A stretch of DNA of 64,000 nt. Source: JAUIAI01 sp045106815. GTDB lineage: Bacteria; Pseudomonadota; Gammaproteobacteria; Burkholderiales; Burkholderiaceae_E. The stretch is from positions 62,001 to 126,000 of the forward strand of contig JBGCFG010000057.1 of NCBI GenBank assembly GCA_045106815.1, read 5' to 3'. The position numbers and the translations under genes were made by a program. Below the pieces are notes generated by a model. It was not told the origin of the DNA. It searched no databases and was given only the letters and a program-made list of their open reading frames with translations. This document shows positions 1 through 9,374 of the stretch, one piece after another. The first letter of the stretch is position 1, and the number at the start of each line of letters is the position of its first letter.

Positions 1-2724
1 TCAACCGATGTGTCCTATCTCGCCGGTACTCGCTTTTTGCTCGAGCATGCCGACACCATCTATCCTCAATTCGCGAGCCACAACGCTCAGACCGTGGTCT
101 CGGTTGCCGCGATGGCAGAGCATCTTAATGTGCCTGCCAGTACACGTTACGAGTACCAACGACTACACGGCATGGGAGAGTCGCTACACAAAGAGGTACT
201 GGCCGACAGCGGCCGCATTTGCCGTGTGTATGCACCCGTTGGCGAACATGAAGACCTGCTCGCTTATCTGGTCAGGCGCATGCTTGAGAACGGCGCTAAC
301 TCGTCGTTCGTGAATCAACTGATGGACGAGTCCGTGGCGCCAGCAGATCTGGTTGCCGATCCCGTCAGCAAGATCTTAGAAGAGACCACCATTGCGAATG
401 CGCGTATTCCACTGCCGCAAAACCTTTACAAGCCAACGCGCGCGAATTCGTTTGGGTGGGATATCAATGACGCGGCTGACGATGCTCATTTGAATGAGCT
501 GATTGCGCCGTATCAGGCAACTCAGTGGCGTTCAGCGCCGATGGTGCAAGGGCTCGATGTTGGCAGCATTGCAGAAGACCCTGCGCCAATTCTCAATCCC
601 GTGAATCATGCGGATCAGGTTGGACAGGTGCAGGCCACCAAACCCGAGGCGGCTGGGCAACTCGTCAGTATCGCGCAATCCGCACAGCCGACTTGGGCCG
701 CGCTTGACGCCGCCGCGCGGGCGACCATTATTGAAGCTGTTGCAGATGCGTACGAAGCAAACGCCGGCGAGTTGCTGGCGATACTGATACGCGAAGCCGG
801 TAAAAACCGGCTCGACGCCGTGGCGGAAATTCGAGAAGCCGTCGACTTCTGTCGCTATTACGCCCAGCAGGCTCGCGACACAGAGGTGTCAGGTCACCCC
901 GCAAGCGGCGTCTTTGTTTGCATCTCACCGTGGAATTTCCCGCTGGCCATCTATACGGGTCAGATTGTTGCGGCGCTGGTCACGGGCAATGCTGTGATTG
1001 CCAAGCCTGCTGATCAAACGCCCTTGATCGCTGCCCGTGCAGTTCAGCTCATGCATGGCGCGGGTGTGCCGTTGGGCGTCTTGTCGCTTGCGCCGGGCAG
1101 TGGTGCAGGCATCGGGGCGGCGCTGTGCGCCGTGGCGAATATTGATGGTGTTTGTTTTACCGGCTCAACTAACACGGCTCAGCATATCGATCGGGCGCTC
1201 GCTGCAAGCAGTCCGTCGGCACGGCTCATCGCTGAGACCGGAGGCTTGAATGCCATGATTGTTGATTCAACAGCGCTTCCCGAGGCTTGCGTTAGAGACA
1301 TCGTTCAGTCGGCCTTTCAAAGTGCGGGCCAACGCTGTTCGGCGCTGCGCGTGCTGTTTGTCCAGGAAGACGTTGCGGATGATTTACTCGAGATGCTTGC
1401 CGGCGCAACCGCGCGTTTGAGGGTCGGCGATCCTGCCCATCCGGCAACCGATGTTGGGCCACTCATTGATGAAACGGCTCACCAGCGAATCTCAGCCTAT
1501 TGTGAAAGTAGGGATGCGGCAGGTCAGAGGCTGTTCGGCGGGGAAACGGTTGCTGAATTGCGCTCGCAGCAGCGCCTGACCCTGATGAGCGGCGAGCCAG
1601 ATGAGCAAAGGGTGAAGGCGCTCGCTGCACAACTTTTGGCGCCCGTGGCCTACGAGATCAGCGCAATCAGTGAGTTGGAGTCAGAGATCTTCGGGCCTGT
1701 TCTGCATGTTGTCCGCTTCGCGGCCGATGCGATTGATGACGTCATTGAACAGATCAATGCAACCGGTTATGGGCTCACCTTTGGCTTGCAGTCGCGCATT
1801 GATCTGCGCGTGAAGCATGTGTGTCGAAAAATTCGGGCAGGTAATGCCTATGTCAACCGCAATCAAATCGGCGCGGTTGTTGGCGTTCAGCCATTCGGTG
1901 GCGAAGGCCTTTCGGGAACCGGCCCCAAGGCGGGTGGCCCCCATTACCTGAGCGCATTTTGCAAAGATTTGCAAGCGGTCTTGCCCATATCCACTGGCGT
2001 GGTGCCTGAGACCGCCTCGGATGATGAATCAAACGCATTGCTAGGCAACAAGATTAGTCAAAATCTACTCACTGACTATGAGTCGCTCGCGCAGGACCGT
2101 CTCACCGCGTTACTCGCTAACGTTAAGCAGTTGCCCGCGCCCTGGCAGTCAAAGACTGCCGCCTGGCTTGCCCAGTCAATGCTGTTGCTTGATGAAGACT
2201 TGCTCGACGGCCCAACCGGCGAAACTAACCGTCTACGGCTCGTGCCACGCGGGGTTTTGCTTTGCTTGGGCGCTGACCAGGCGACCGAACCCGCACAGAG
2301 CCTGTCTATTGCCCGGTTGGCATCGCAAGCAATCAAGGCTTTGGCCATGGGCAATGCCGCTGTACTCACCGGTGTCGCAAGAGGTGAGGTGGCTCGCCTG
2401 CTAAAGCCGTGGCTAGTCGCTGCCGGTTTGCCTGACACCTGGCTGCTCCAGGCTGATGAGACCACTGCCTGGGCCTTGCTCTCGCAGAATGACAGCGCCC
2501 CGGCGCCGCTTGGCGGCGTCCTGAGCGATGAAAACGGGCCAAATTGGGTTACCCTTCGGGTCGCGCTTGCTAAGCGGGCGGGGGCCCGGGTCCCGGTGTT
2601 TGAAACTGACGCGGCGCTACACCGTTTTGGGCTTGAGCGAGTCATAACGATTGACACGACAGCGTCCGGGGGCAATGCCAGTTTGTTGACGTTGGACAGT
2701 GAGCCGCTTGAATCAGTCGGTTGA
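1..2724 (+). CDS. putA: PutA, bifunctional proline dehydrogenase / P5C dehydrogenase (3' part)
   Basis: The frame is open from base 1, so the 5' end lies outside the window; 907 residues are visible. PutA oxidises proline to pyrroline-5-carboxylate with FAD and then to glutamate with NAD. Visible residues about 50-60 carry the end of the PRODH barrel (EYQRLHGMGE), followed by the RIPLPQNLYKP linker region. The aldehyde dehydrogenase domain has its general base Glu at visible residue 412 (ETGG) and nucleophile Cys at 446 (GQRCS). About 250 further residues match the extra C-terminal domain of long PutA proteins. A DNA-binding N-terminus cannot be judged. It is followed after 52 bases by livH on the same strand, so amino-acid uptake and breakdown sit together. 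Confidence 0.96.
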   Translation, partial: STDVSYLAGTRFLLEHADTIYPQFASHNAQTVVSVAAMAEHLNVPASTRYEYQRLHGMGESLHKEVLADSGRICRVYAPVGEHEDLLAYLVRRMLENGANSSFVNQLMDESVAPADLVADPVSKILEETTIANARIPLPQNLYKPTRANSFGWDINDAADDAHLNELIAPYQATQWRSAPMVQGLDVGSIAEDPAPILNPVNHADQVGQVQATKPEAAGQLVSIAQSAQPTWAALDAAARATIIEAVADAYEANAGELLAILIREAGKNRLDAVAEIREAVDFCRYYAQQARDTEVSGHPASGVFVCISPWNFPLAIYTGQIVAALVTGNAVIAKPADQTPLIAARAVQLMHGAGVPLGVLSLAPGSGAGIGAALCAVANIDGVCFTGSTNTAQHIDRALAASSPSARLIAETGGLNAMIVDSTALPEACVRDIVQSAFQSAGQRCSALRVLFVQEDVADDLLEMLAGATARLRVGDPAHPATDVGPLIDETAHQRISAYCESRDAAGQRLFGGETVAELRSQQRLTLMSGEPDEQRVKALAAQLLAPVAYEISAISELESEIFGPVLHVVRFAADAIDDVIEQINATGYGLTFGLQSRIDLRVKHVCRKIRAGNAYVNRNQIGAVVGVQPFGGEGLSGTGPKAGGPHYLSAFCKDLQAVLPISTGVVPETASDDESNALLGNKISQNLLTDYESLAQDRLTALLANVKQLPAPWQSKTAAWLAQSMLLLDEDLLDGPTGETNRLRLVPRGVLLCLGADQATEPAQSLSIARLASQAIKALAMGNAAVLTGVARGEVARLLKPWLVAAGLPDTWLLQADETTAWALLSQNDSAPAPLGGVLSDENGPNWVTLRVALAKRAGARVPVFETDAALHRFGLERVITIDTTASGGNASLLTLDSEPLESVG

Positions 2725-2776
2725 AGTAAGTAGGTCAGAAAAAAAAGCAAAGTAGAAAAATAGCGGAGAGTCAGAG

Positions 2777-3700
<924 letters not shown>

Positions 3701-3701
3701 G

Positions 3702-5063
3702 ATGAGCGCATCAACTGTTTCACCAGCGCCTGGCGACGTGAAGAAAAAAGCCAAAGATTCAGTCATGGTGGCGTCGCTAAAAGATGCCGCGGTCGCAGGA
3801 CTCATCACCTTGGGCCTGGCCCTGTTCATGATCGGCCTCAAAACCAACCCGGGCGTTGGCGGGCTGGCGATAGAAGCCCGCTGGGCTGCGGTCGCAATCT
3901 CGGTGCTCGTTGTATTTGCAGGCCGGTTGCTATTGAATCTGCTGTTTTGGAAGTCGAACCTGCAGTTCTTCGGTGGGGGTAAGGCCAAGACATCTGCGGC
4001 TACCAAGCCAGTGCCGTGGCTGGGGAAAGTTTTCAGCGTCCTGTTGCTGATACTGGCGCTAACGCTGCCCCTGTTAATGCCGATATTCTTCCCGCAGCAG
4101 GAACGCTACGTAATTGATCTGGGCATTTTGGTGCTGACCTATGTGATGCTTGGCTGGGGTCTGAATATTGTGGTGGGCCTAGCAGGCCTGCTTGATCTTG
4201 GCTACGTGGCGTTTTATGCGGTTGGCGCGTACAGCTATGCCCTGCTTGCGCTGAATTTTGGTTGGTCGTTTTGGGTCTGTTTGCCGCTTGCCGGTTTGCT
4301 TGCGGCAACTTGGGGCGTGGTGCTCGGGTTTCCGGTGTTGCGCCTACGCGGCGACTACCTGGCGATTGTGACGCTTGCTTTTGGCGAGATCATTCGCGTG
4401 GTGCTGCTTAACTGGTATGAAGTGACTGGTGGCCCGGACGGCTTATCGCGCATTCCACGTCCGAGCTTTTTCGGCTTGCCATTTAACCGAAGCGAAGATG
4501 GTTTTGCGGGCTTCTTCGGGCTCGAATACTCAACGATGCATCGCATTATCTTTCTGTACTACCTGATTCTTGCGCTCGCTTTGTTGACTTACTTCGTCAC
4601 TTCCAGACTTAGGCGATTGCCGACTGGCCGCGCATGGGAGGCGCTTCGCGAAGACGAAATTGCGTGTCGCTCTTTGGGTATAAATACCACCACGACCAAG
4701 CTGACAGCCTTTTCGATCGGCGCGATGTTCGGCGGATTTGCCGGCGCCTTTTTTGCGACTCGTCAGGGCTTTATTTCGCCCGAGAGTTTCACCTTTATAG
4801 AATCGGCCGTCATTCTCGCGATCGTGGTACTCGGCGGGCTGGGTAGCCAGATCGGTGTGGTTGTTGCCTCAGTCGTGATGATTGGTGGTTTTGAGGTGTT
4901 CCGAAACCTTGAGGAATACCGAATGCTCGTGTTTGGCGGCGCCATGGTGCTCATCATGATCTGGAAACCGCGCGGCTTGATCTCAACCCGAATACCGACG
5001 GTATTCCTGAAAGAGAAAAAGGCGGTCAATGCCGCGATGGTGTCGCAAGGGGAGGGGCACTGA
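3702..5063 (+). CDS. livM: LivM, branched-chain amino acid ABC transporter permease
   Basis: Second permease subunit, 453 residues. The conserved LivM core begins near residue 130 (GLNIVVGLAGLLDLGYVAFYAVGAY) and contains the coupling region TGRAWEALREDEIACRSLGIN. The protein is longer than many LivM proteins because of an N-terminal stretch of about 115 residues with two or three extra hydrophobic segments, joined by a polar linker (GGGKAKTSAATKP). It starts at ATG 3702, 2 nt after livH. Its stop TGA overlaps the livG ATG by one base, so translation is probably coupled. Confidence 0.95.
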   Translation: MSASTVSPAPGDVKKKAKDSVMVASLKDAAVAGLITLGLALFMIGLKTNPGVGGLAIEARWAAVAISVLVVFAGRLLLNLLFWKSNLQFFGGGKAKTSAATKPVPWLGKVFSVLLLILALTLPLLMPIFFPQQERYVIDLGILVLTYVMLGWGLNIVVGLAGLLDLGYVAFYAVGAYSYALLALNFGWSFWVCLPLAGLLAATWGVVLGFPVLRLRGDYLAIVTLAFGEIIRVVLLNWYEVTGGPDGLSRIPRPSFFGLPFNRSEDGFAGFFGLEYSTMHRIIFLYYLILALALLTYFVTSRLRRLPTGRAWEALREDEIACRSLGINTTTTKLTAFSIGAMFGGFAGAFFATRQGFISPESFTFIESAVILAIVVLGGLGSQIGVVVASVVMIGGFEVFRNLEEYRMLVFGGAMVLIMIWKPRGLISTRIPTVFLKEKKAVNAAMVSQGEGH

Positions 5064-5926
5064 TGAGCGTCGAAACCAAAAAACCGCTGCTTCAGATAGA
5101 GCATATGACCATGCGCTTCGGTGGTTTGGTAGCCATTGACGATTTCTCGTTCAATGTTGAGCGCGGTGACATCACGGCGCTGATCGGACCAAACGGCGCC
5201 GGCAAGACAACCGTCTTTAATTGCATCACCGGGTTCTACAAACCCACCGAAGGGCGGATGACGCTGAGTCAGGCCAATGGCCGGGAGTACCTGCTTGAGC
5301 GGATGCCGGACTTTGAAATTGCACGCGATGCGCGGGTTGCCAGAACCTTTCAGAACATTCGCTTATTTGGGGGCATGACCTTGCTCGAGAACCTCATGGT
5401 CGCTCAGCACAATCGTCTCATGCATGCCTCCAAGTTCACGATCGGTGGACTATTTGGCATCAGCAGCTACCGCACCGCCGAAAAACAGGCCCTTGAGCGC
5501 GCACAGTATTGGCTCGAAAAGACCGAGTTGATTGACCGCGCAGATGATCCGGCTGCGGACCTGCCGTACGGGGATCAGCGCCGCCTCGAAATTGCCCGTG
5601 CGATGTGTACCGAGCCAGAACTGCTCTGTCTTGATGAGCCGGCGGCGGGGCTTAATCCCAAAGAGTCGGCAGCGCTCAATGCCCTGCTGCTATCCATTCG
5701 AGAGGATGACAAAACATCCGTGATGCTCATTGAACACGACATGAGTGTGGTGATGGAAATCTCAGATCACGTTGTGGTGCTCGACTATGGCAAAAAGATT
5801 GCCGACAACACGCCAGACGCCGTGCGCAATGATCCCAAAGTAATTGCGGCATATCTTGGTGTTGACGAAGAGGAAGAAGAGGCCGCGCTTGCCTCGGTTG
5901 CGGCTGCAGGAGGATCATCCTCATGA
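5063..5926 (+). CDS. livG: LivG, ABC transporter ATP-binding protein
   Basis: Cytoplasmic ATPase subunit, 287 residues. Walker A is GPNGAGKT at residues 42-49. A degenerate signature, LPYGDQRRLEIARAM, is followed by Walker B LLCLDEP and the LivG-typical AAGLNP. The switch His lies in MLIEHDMSVVME. The C-terminus ends in an acidic then Ala/Ser-rich tail (DEEEEE... then GGSSS) that looks unstructured and is not part of the usual domain. The start overlaps the livM stop by 1 nt and the stop overlaps the livF start by 4 nt. Confidence 0.96.
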   Translation: MSVETKKPLLQIEHMTMRFGGLVAIDDFSFNVERGDITALIGPNGAGKTTVFNCITGFYKPTEGRMTLSQANGREYLLERMPDFEIARDARVARTFQNIRLFGGMTLLENLMVAQHNRLMHASKFTIGGLFGISSYRTAEKQALERAQYWLEKTELIDRADDPAADLPYGDQRRLEIARAMCTEPELLCLDEPAAGLNPKESAALNALLLSIREDDKTSVMLIEHDMSVVMEISDHVVVLDYGKKIADNTPDAVRNDPKVIAAYLGVDEEEEEAALASVAAAGGSSS

Positions 5927-6663
5927 GTGCAGCAAACAACGCAAACGTCATGCTGAATGTCTCTGGTGTGCGCACTTTCTACGGCCGGATTGAAGCGCTG
6001 CGCGGTGTTGATATGACGGTGAACGAAGGCGAGATCGTGACGCTAATTGGCGCCAATGGCGCTGGTAAGTCAACGCTGATGATGACAATCTGCGGCAACC
6101 CCCACGCGCGTGAAGGCAGCATTGTTTACAGTGGGACTGATATTACCGATCTGCCTACTCACGACATCATGCAAATGGGCATTGCGCAGTCGCCAGAGGG
6201 TCGGCGTATCTTTCCGCGCATGACGGTACTTGAAAACCTGCAGATGGGCGCGGCCGTGGCCGGCGACGCTCACTTTGCCGAAGACCTTGAAAAAGTCTTC
6301 ACGCTCTTTCCTCGTTTGAAAGATCGGCGCTCCCAGCGCGGCGGAACACTCTCGGGTGGCGAACAGCAGATGCTGGCGATTGGCAGGGCATTGATGAGCC
6401 GCCCGCGGCTGCTCTTGCTCGATGAACCGTCTCTCGGCTTAGCGCCTCTAATCGTCAAACAGATTTTTGATGCGGTGAGGCAGCTCAATGAAACCGAAGG
6501 GTTAACCGTATTCCTGGTTGAGCAAAATGCCTACCATGCGCTCAAGCTCGCGCACCGGGGTTATGTGATCGTCAACGGCAATATCACCATGAGCGGCACC
6601 GGGACCGAACTATTGAGTAGCGAAGAGGTCCGGGCGGCCTACCTCGAAGGGGGGGCTCACTGA
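5923..6663 (+). CDS. livF: LivF, ABC transporter ATP-binding protein
   Basis: Second ATPase subunit of the importer, 246 residues, a normal length. Walker A is GANGAGKS at 43-50. The family marker QSPEGRRIFPRMTV, the signature LSGGEQQMLAIGRALM and Walker B LLLLDEPSLGLAP are all intact. It overlaps livG by 4 nt, and its stop overlaps the start of the next small gene by 1 nt, so the operon is translationally linked. Confidence 0.96.
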   Translation: MSAANNANVMLNVSGVRTFYGRIEALRGVDMTVNEGEIVTLIGANGAGKSTLMMTICGNPHAREGSIVYSGTDITDLPTHDIMQMGIAQSPEGRRIFPRMTVLENLQMGAAVAGDAHFAEDLEKVFTLFPRLKDRRSQRGGTLSGGEQQMLAIGRALMSRPRLLLLDEPSLGLAPLIVKQIFDAVRQLNETEGLTVFLVEQNAYHALKLAHRGYVIVNGNITMSGTGTELLSSEEVRAAYLEGGAH

Positions 6664-7010
6664 TGGCCTGGTTTTACGAGAACGGTCTGTGGTCGTTTGT
6701 ATTCCTAACAGTGCTTCTGGGTGGCGCAGCCGCCTTTATGAGCGGGCGCAGTATTGCCAGAGCCTGGAAGTCGCGTCGAATTCTCGCGTTTTATTGTTTT
6801 TTGCTCGCCTGTGCGGTGCGTTTTTTACATTACGCATTGTTTGACGGCACTTTGCTGTCAACCAAAGGGCTCGCAATTGACTTAGTGGTGATGCTGGCTG
6901 CGGGTTTTCTGGGCTACCGGCTCACGCGTGTGAGTCAGATGGTGACCCAGTACCGGTGGCTGTATAAGCGCACCGCCCTTTTTTGGTGGCAGAGCCGGTC
7001 GGGCGCTTGA
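6663..7010 (+). CDS. Small membrane protein of the liv operon (DUF6867-like)
   Basis: A 115-residue protein with three hydrophobic stretches (about residues 10-28, 40-60 and 70-88) and a basic C-terminus. It resembles, from memory, the DUF6867 family found beside livHMGF genes; I could not run a search. Its ATG overlaps the livF stop by one base, which strongly suggests it is translated with the transporter. Function is unknown. A role as an accessory or stabilising subunit of the importer is inference from position only. Confidence 0.75.
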   Translation: MAWFYENGLWSFVFLTVLLGGAAAFMSGRSIARAWKSRRILAFYCFLLACAVRFLHYALFDGTLLSTKGLAIDLVVMLAAGFLGYRLTRVSQMVTQYRWLYKRTALFWWQSRSGA

Positions 7011-7204
7011 CGTGGCAGGTACTTAACCCGGCGTGACACTGTCATTGCCTGAACTTCAGTATTTTTCAGGCTAGCATTAGCAGCAAGGTCAGAACGCCTG
7101 TTTCACTACTTTAAACAGGTGAATCTGAATCATCCATAAGGGGGCAAAGTCTCCCCGGCAATGGCCTAAAGCCAGAGCCAGCAACGCATTTATTTGCAAA
7201 CAGG

Positions 7205-7220
7205 TAGGAGCCTACTATGA
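7205..7220 (+). promoter_or_regulatory. livK ribosome-binding site inside a short palindrome
   Basis: GTAGGAGCCTAC lies directly before the livK ATG (7217). The GGAG core of the ribosome-binding site sits in the loop and arm of a 5-bp inverted repeat (GTAGG/CCTAC), so it could be weakly masked. About 200 bases of non-coding leader separate livK from the preceding gene, so livK probably has its own promoter or a processed leader. Confidence 0.4.
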
Positions 7221-8332
7221 AGAAAGTTTTGTTGAGCAGCGTCGCTGCCGTCGCGCTGGCAAGCGCATCGGTCGTCGCCCAGGCCGAGATCGTGATCGGC
7301 ACAGCTGGTCCAATGACCGGTCAGTACGCATCATTTGGTGCTCAGATGAAGGCGGGTGCCGAACAGGCAGTCGCTGATATCAACGCTGCAGGCGGTGTAT
7401 TGGGTCAGCAGCTCAAGCTCGAAATCGGTGATGACGCGTGTGACCCCAAACAGGCAGTGGCTGTCGCCAACCAGATGGCCAGTAAGGGCGCTGTCTTTAT
7501 GGCCGGGCACTTTTGCTCAGGGTCTTCCATTCCTGCTTCATCGGTGTACTCCGAGGAAGGCATCATCCAGATCTCACCGGCTTCAACGAACCCCAAGTTC
7601 ACGGATGAGCGTCCGAATGCCAAGGGTGGTACCTACCGCGTTTGTGGTCGTGATGATCAGCAGGGCGATGTCGCCGGTGCTTTCCTTGCCAACGAAATGA
7701 AAGGTAAGAAAGTTGCGTTCGTACACGACAAGACTGCCTACGGTAAGGGACTGGCCGACGCCACGATGGCTGCTTACGAAAAAGCCGGCGGTAAGCCTGC
7801 TATGTATGAGGCCTATACCGCTGGTGAGAAAGACTACACGGCTGTCGTGTCCAAACTTAAGCAGGCTGGCGTTGAAATCCTGTACGTGGGTGGCTATCAC
7901 ACCGAAGCAGGTTTGATGGTTCGCCAGATGCGTGACCAGGGTATGGACACAGTCCTGATGTCAGGCGATGCACTCGTGACCGATGAGTATTGGTCCATCA
8001 CGGGTGATGCTGGCGAAGGCACACTCATGACGTTCTCACCCGATCCGCGTAAGAACCCAGGTGCTGAGAACCTGGTGAAGACCTTCCGTGACAAGGGCGT
8101 TGAGCCAGAGGGCTATGTGCTCTATACGTATGCGGCCATCCAGGTATGGGCGCAGGCTGCCAATGCCGCTGGTAAGGCCGGCGACTATGACGCTATGGTC
8201 AAATCGTTGAACAGTGGCAAGTTCCAAACCGTTTTGGGTGACCTGTCATTCGACGGCAAAGGCGATGTGACCTTGCCTGGTTATGTGTTCTACGAGTGGA
8301 AAAGCGGCAAGTACGATTACCTATCTAAGTAA
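7217..8332 (+). CDS. livK: LivK-like periplasmic amino acid-binding protein
   Basis: Substrate-binding protein for the livHMGF importer, 371 residues. A Sec signal peptide ends at AQA (residue 23), and the mature protein starts EIVIGTAGPMTGQYA, the usual opening of Leu/Ile/Val-binding proteins. The fold markers IGDDACDPKQAVAVANQ and VAFVHDKTAYGKG are present. It is separated from the permease/ATPase genes by 206 bases but is on the same strand and is followed by a strong terminator, so it closes the transport locus. Confidence 0.95.
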   Translation: MKKVLLSSVAAVALASASVVAQAEIVIGTAGPMTGQYASFGAQMKAGAEQAVADINAAGGVLGQQLKLEIGDDACDPKQAVAVANQMASKGAVFMAGHFCSGSSIPASSVYSEEGIIQISPASTNPKFTDERPNAKGGTYRVCGRDDQQGDVAGAFLANEMKGKKVAFVHDKTAYGKGLADATMAAYEKAGGKPAMYEAYTAGEKDYTAVVSKLKQAGVEILYVGGYHTEAGLMVRQMRDQGMDTVLMSGDALVTDEYWSITGDAGEGTLMTFSPDPRKNPGAENLVKTFRDKGVEPEGYVLYTYAAIQVWAQAANAAGKAGDYDAMVKSLNSGKFQTVLGDLSFDGKGDVTLPGYVFYEWKSGKYDYLSK

Positions 8333-8385
8333 TCAAGCAGGGAGTTACCCACCGCGGGTAGCGCCCTGAATTAGCTGTACGATCC

Positions 8386-8413
8386 AATGGCCTCCTTGTG
8401 AGGCCATTTTTTT
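8386..8413 (+). terminator. Rho-independent terminator after livK
   Basis: A perfect 9-bp stem AATGGCCTC/GAGGCCATT with loop CTTGT is followed by a run of seven T. It ends the liv locus. Confidence 0.9.
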
Positions 8414-8456
8414 GTCCGTTTACTAAGCTCTCACCGATGCGGAGTCTGCGTCCCTG

Positions 8457-9359
8457 ATGTCTTCACTCAACGCTCATCAGCAACGCCAGTTAGCTGCCCT
8501 GGCGCTCGTGCTAAGTGGTTTGCTGCTCAGTAGCGCCGGGTTGGTTATCCGCCAGTTGGAACAGGCCGATGGCTATGACGTTACCTTCTGGCGGTCAGTC
8601 GGTTGTGTGACACTGGTCGCGATCGTTTTGTTTGTTCGCAGCGGCGCAGGCTGGATTGGCCAGACGTTCCGAGGCGGTTGGGTCATGCTCGCGTCCGGTT
8701 GCTGCTGGGCGGTGATGTTTACCTGCTTCTCGGTTGCGCTGAGTCTGACCACGGTCGCTAAGGCCCTCGTCCTGATTGCACTGTCTCCGCTCATCGCAGC
8801 CTTAACTGCCTGGCTGTTTTTAAGCGAGCAGATACCGGCGCGAACCTGGCTGGCGATTTTGATCGCTGGCGCGGGCGTAGGCTGGATGATTTCTGATGGC
8901 TTGGGCGCTGACCCTGACTTGCCGCTGAGCAACTGGGGCATGTTGATCGCCGCCGGAGTTCCTATAGGGTTCGCCCTGAACTTTGTTTTGCTTAAGCGCC
9001 ATCAGCATCGCATTGACTTGCTCCCAGCAGTGGCGCTCGGCGCAGTGATCTCATGCGCGGTTATGCTGCCAGTCGTTTTCCCCGTTCAGGCAACGCCGAG
9101 CGACATTGCATGGATGCTGGGACTCGGCGTTTTTCAGATTGGCATTCCGTGTTCAATCATCGTGCTAACAGCAAAGTACCTTGCGCCTCAGGAAGCAGCG
9201 CTGCTATTGCTACTCGAAGTGGTGTGCGGGCCGCTCTGGGTCTGGCTGGGCGTGGGGGAGGAGCCTTCAAGTGCAACGCTTTGGGGGGGAGCCCTGGTGG
9301 TGAGCGCATTGGTGGTCAATGAATGGCTTAGTATCCGTCAAACTGCCCGAACAACCTGA
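8457..9359 (+). CDS. DMT-superfamily (EamA) transporter
   Basis: A 300-residue inner-membrane protein with about ten hydrophobic segments in two repeated halves, the EamA pattern. The first half includes VAKALVLIALSPLIAALTAW. Members export metabolites or amino acids; the substrate cannot be told from sequence. It stands alone between the livK terminator and the convergent recN gene, whose stop lies 15 bases from this one. Confidence 0.85.
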   Translation: MSSLNAHQQRQLAALALVLSGLLLSSAGLVIRQLEQADGYDVTFWRSVGCVTLVAIVLFVRSGAGWIGQTFRGGWVMLASGCCWAVMFTCFSVALSLTTVAKALVLIALSPLIAALTAWLFLSEQIPARTWLAILIAGAGVGWMISDGLGADPDLPLSNWGMLIAAGVPIGFALNFVLLKRHQHRIDLLPAVALGAVISCAVMLPVVFPVQATPSDIAWMLGLGVFQIGIPCSIIVLTAKYLAPQEAALLLLLEVVCGPLWVWLGVGEEPSSATLWGGALVVSALVVNEWLSIRQTARTT

Positions 9360-9374
9360 GCCGCTTGCCGACTG

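Noticed and set aside
2076..2750. Long open frame opposite the end of putA
   Set aside because: Mirrors the codon bias of putA, has no domain match and overlaps a well-supported gene throughout.
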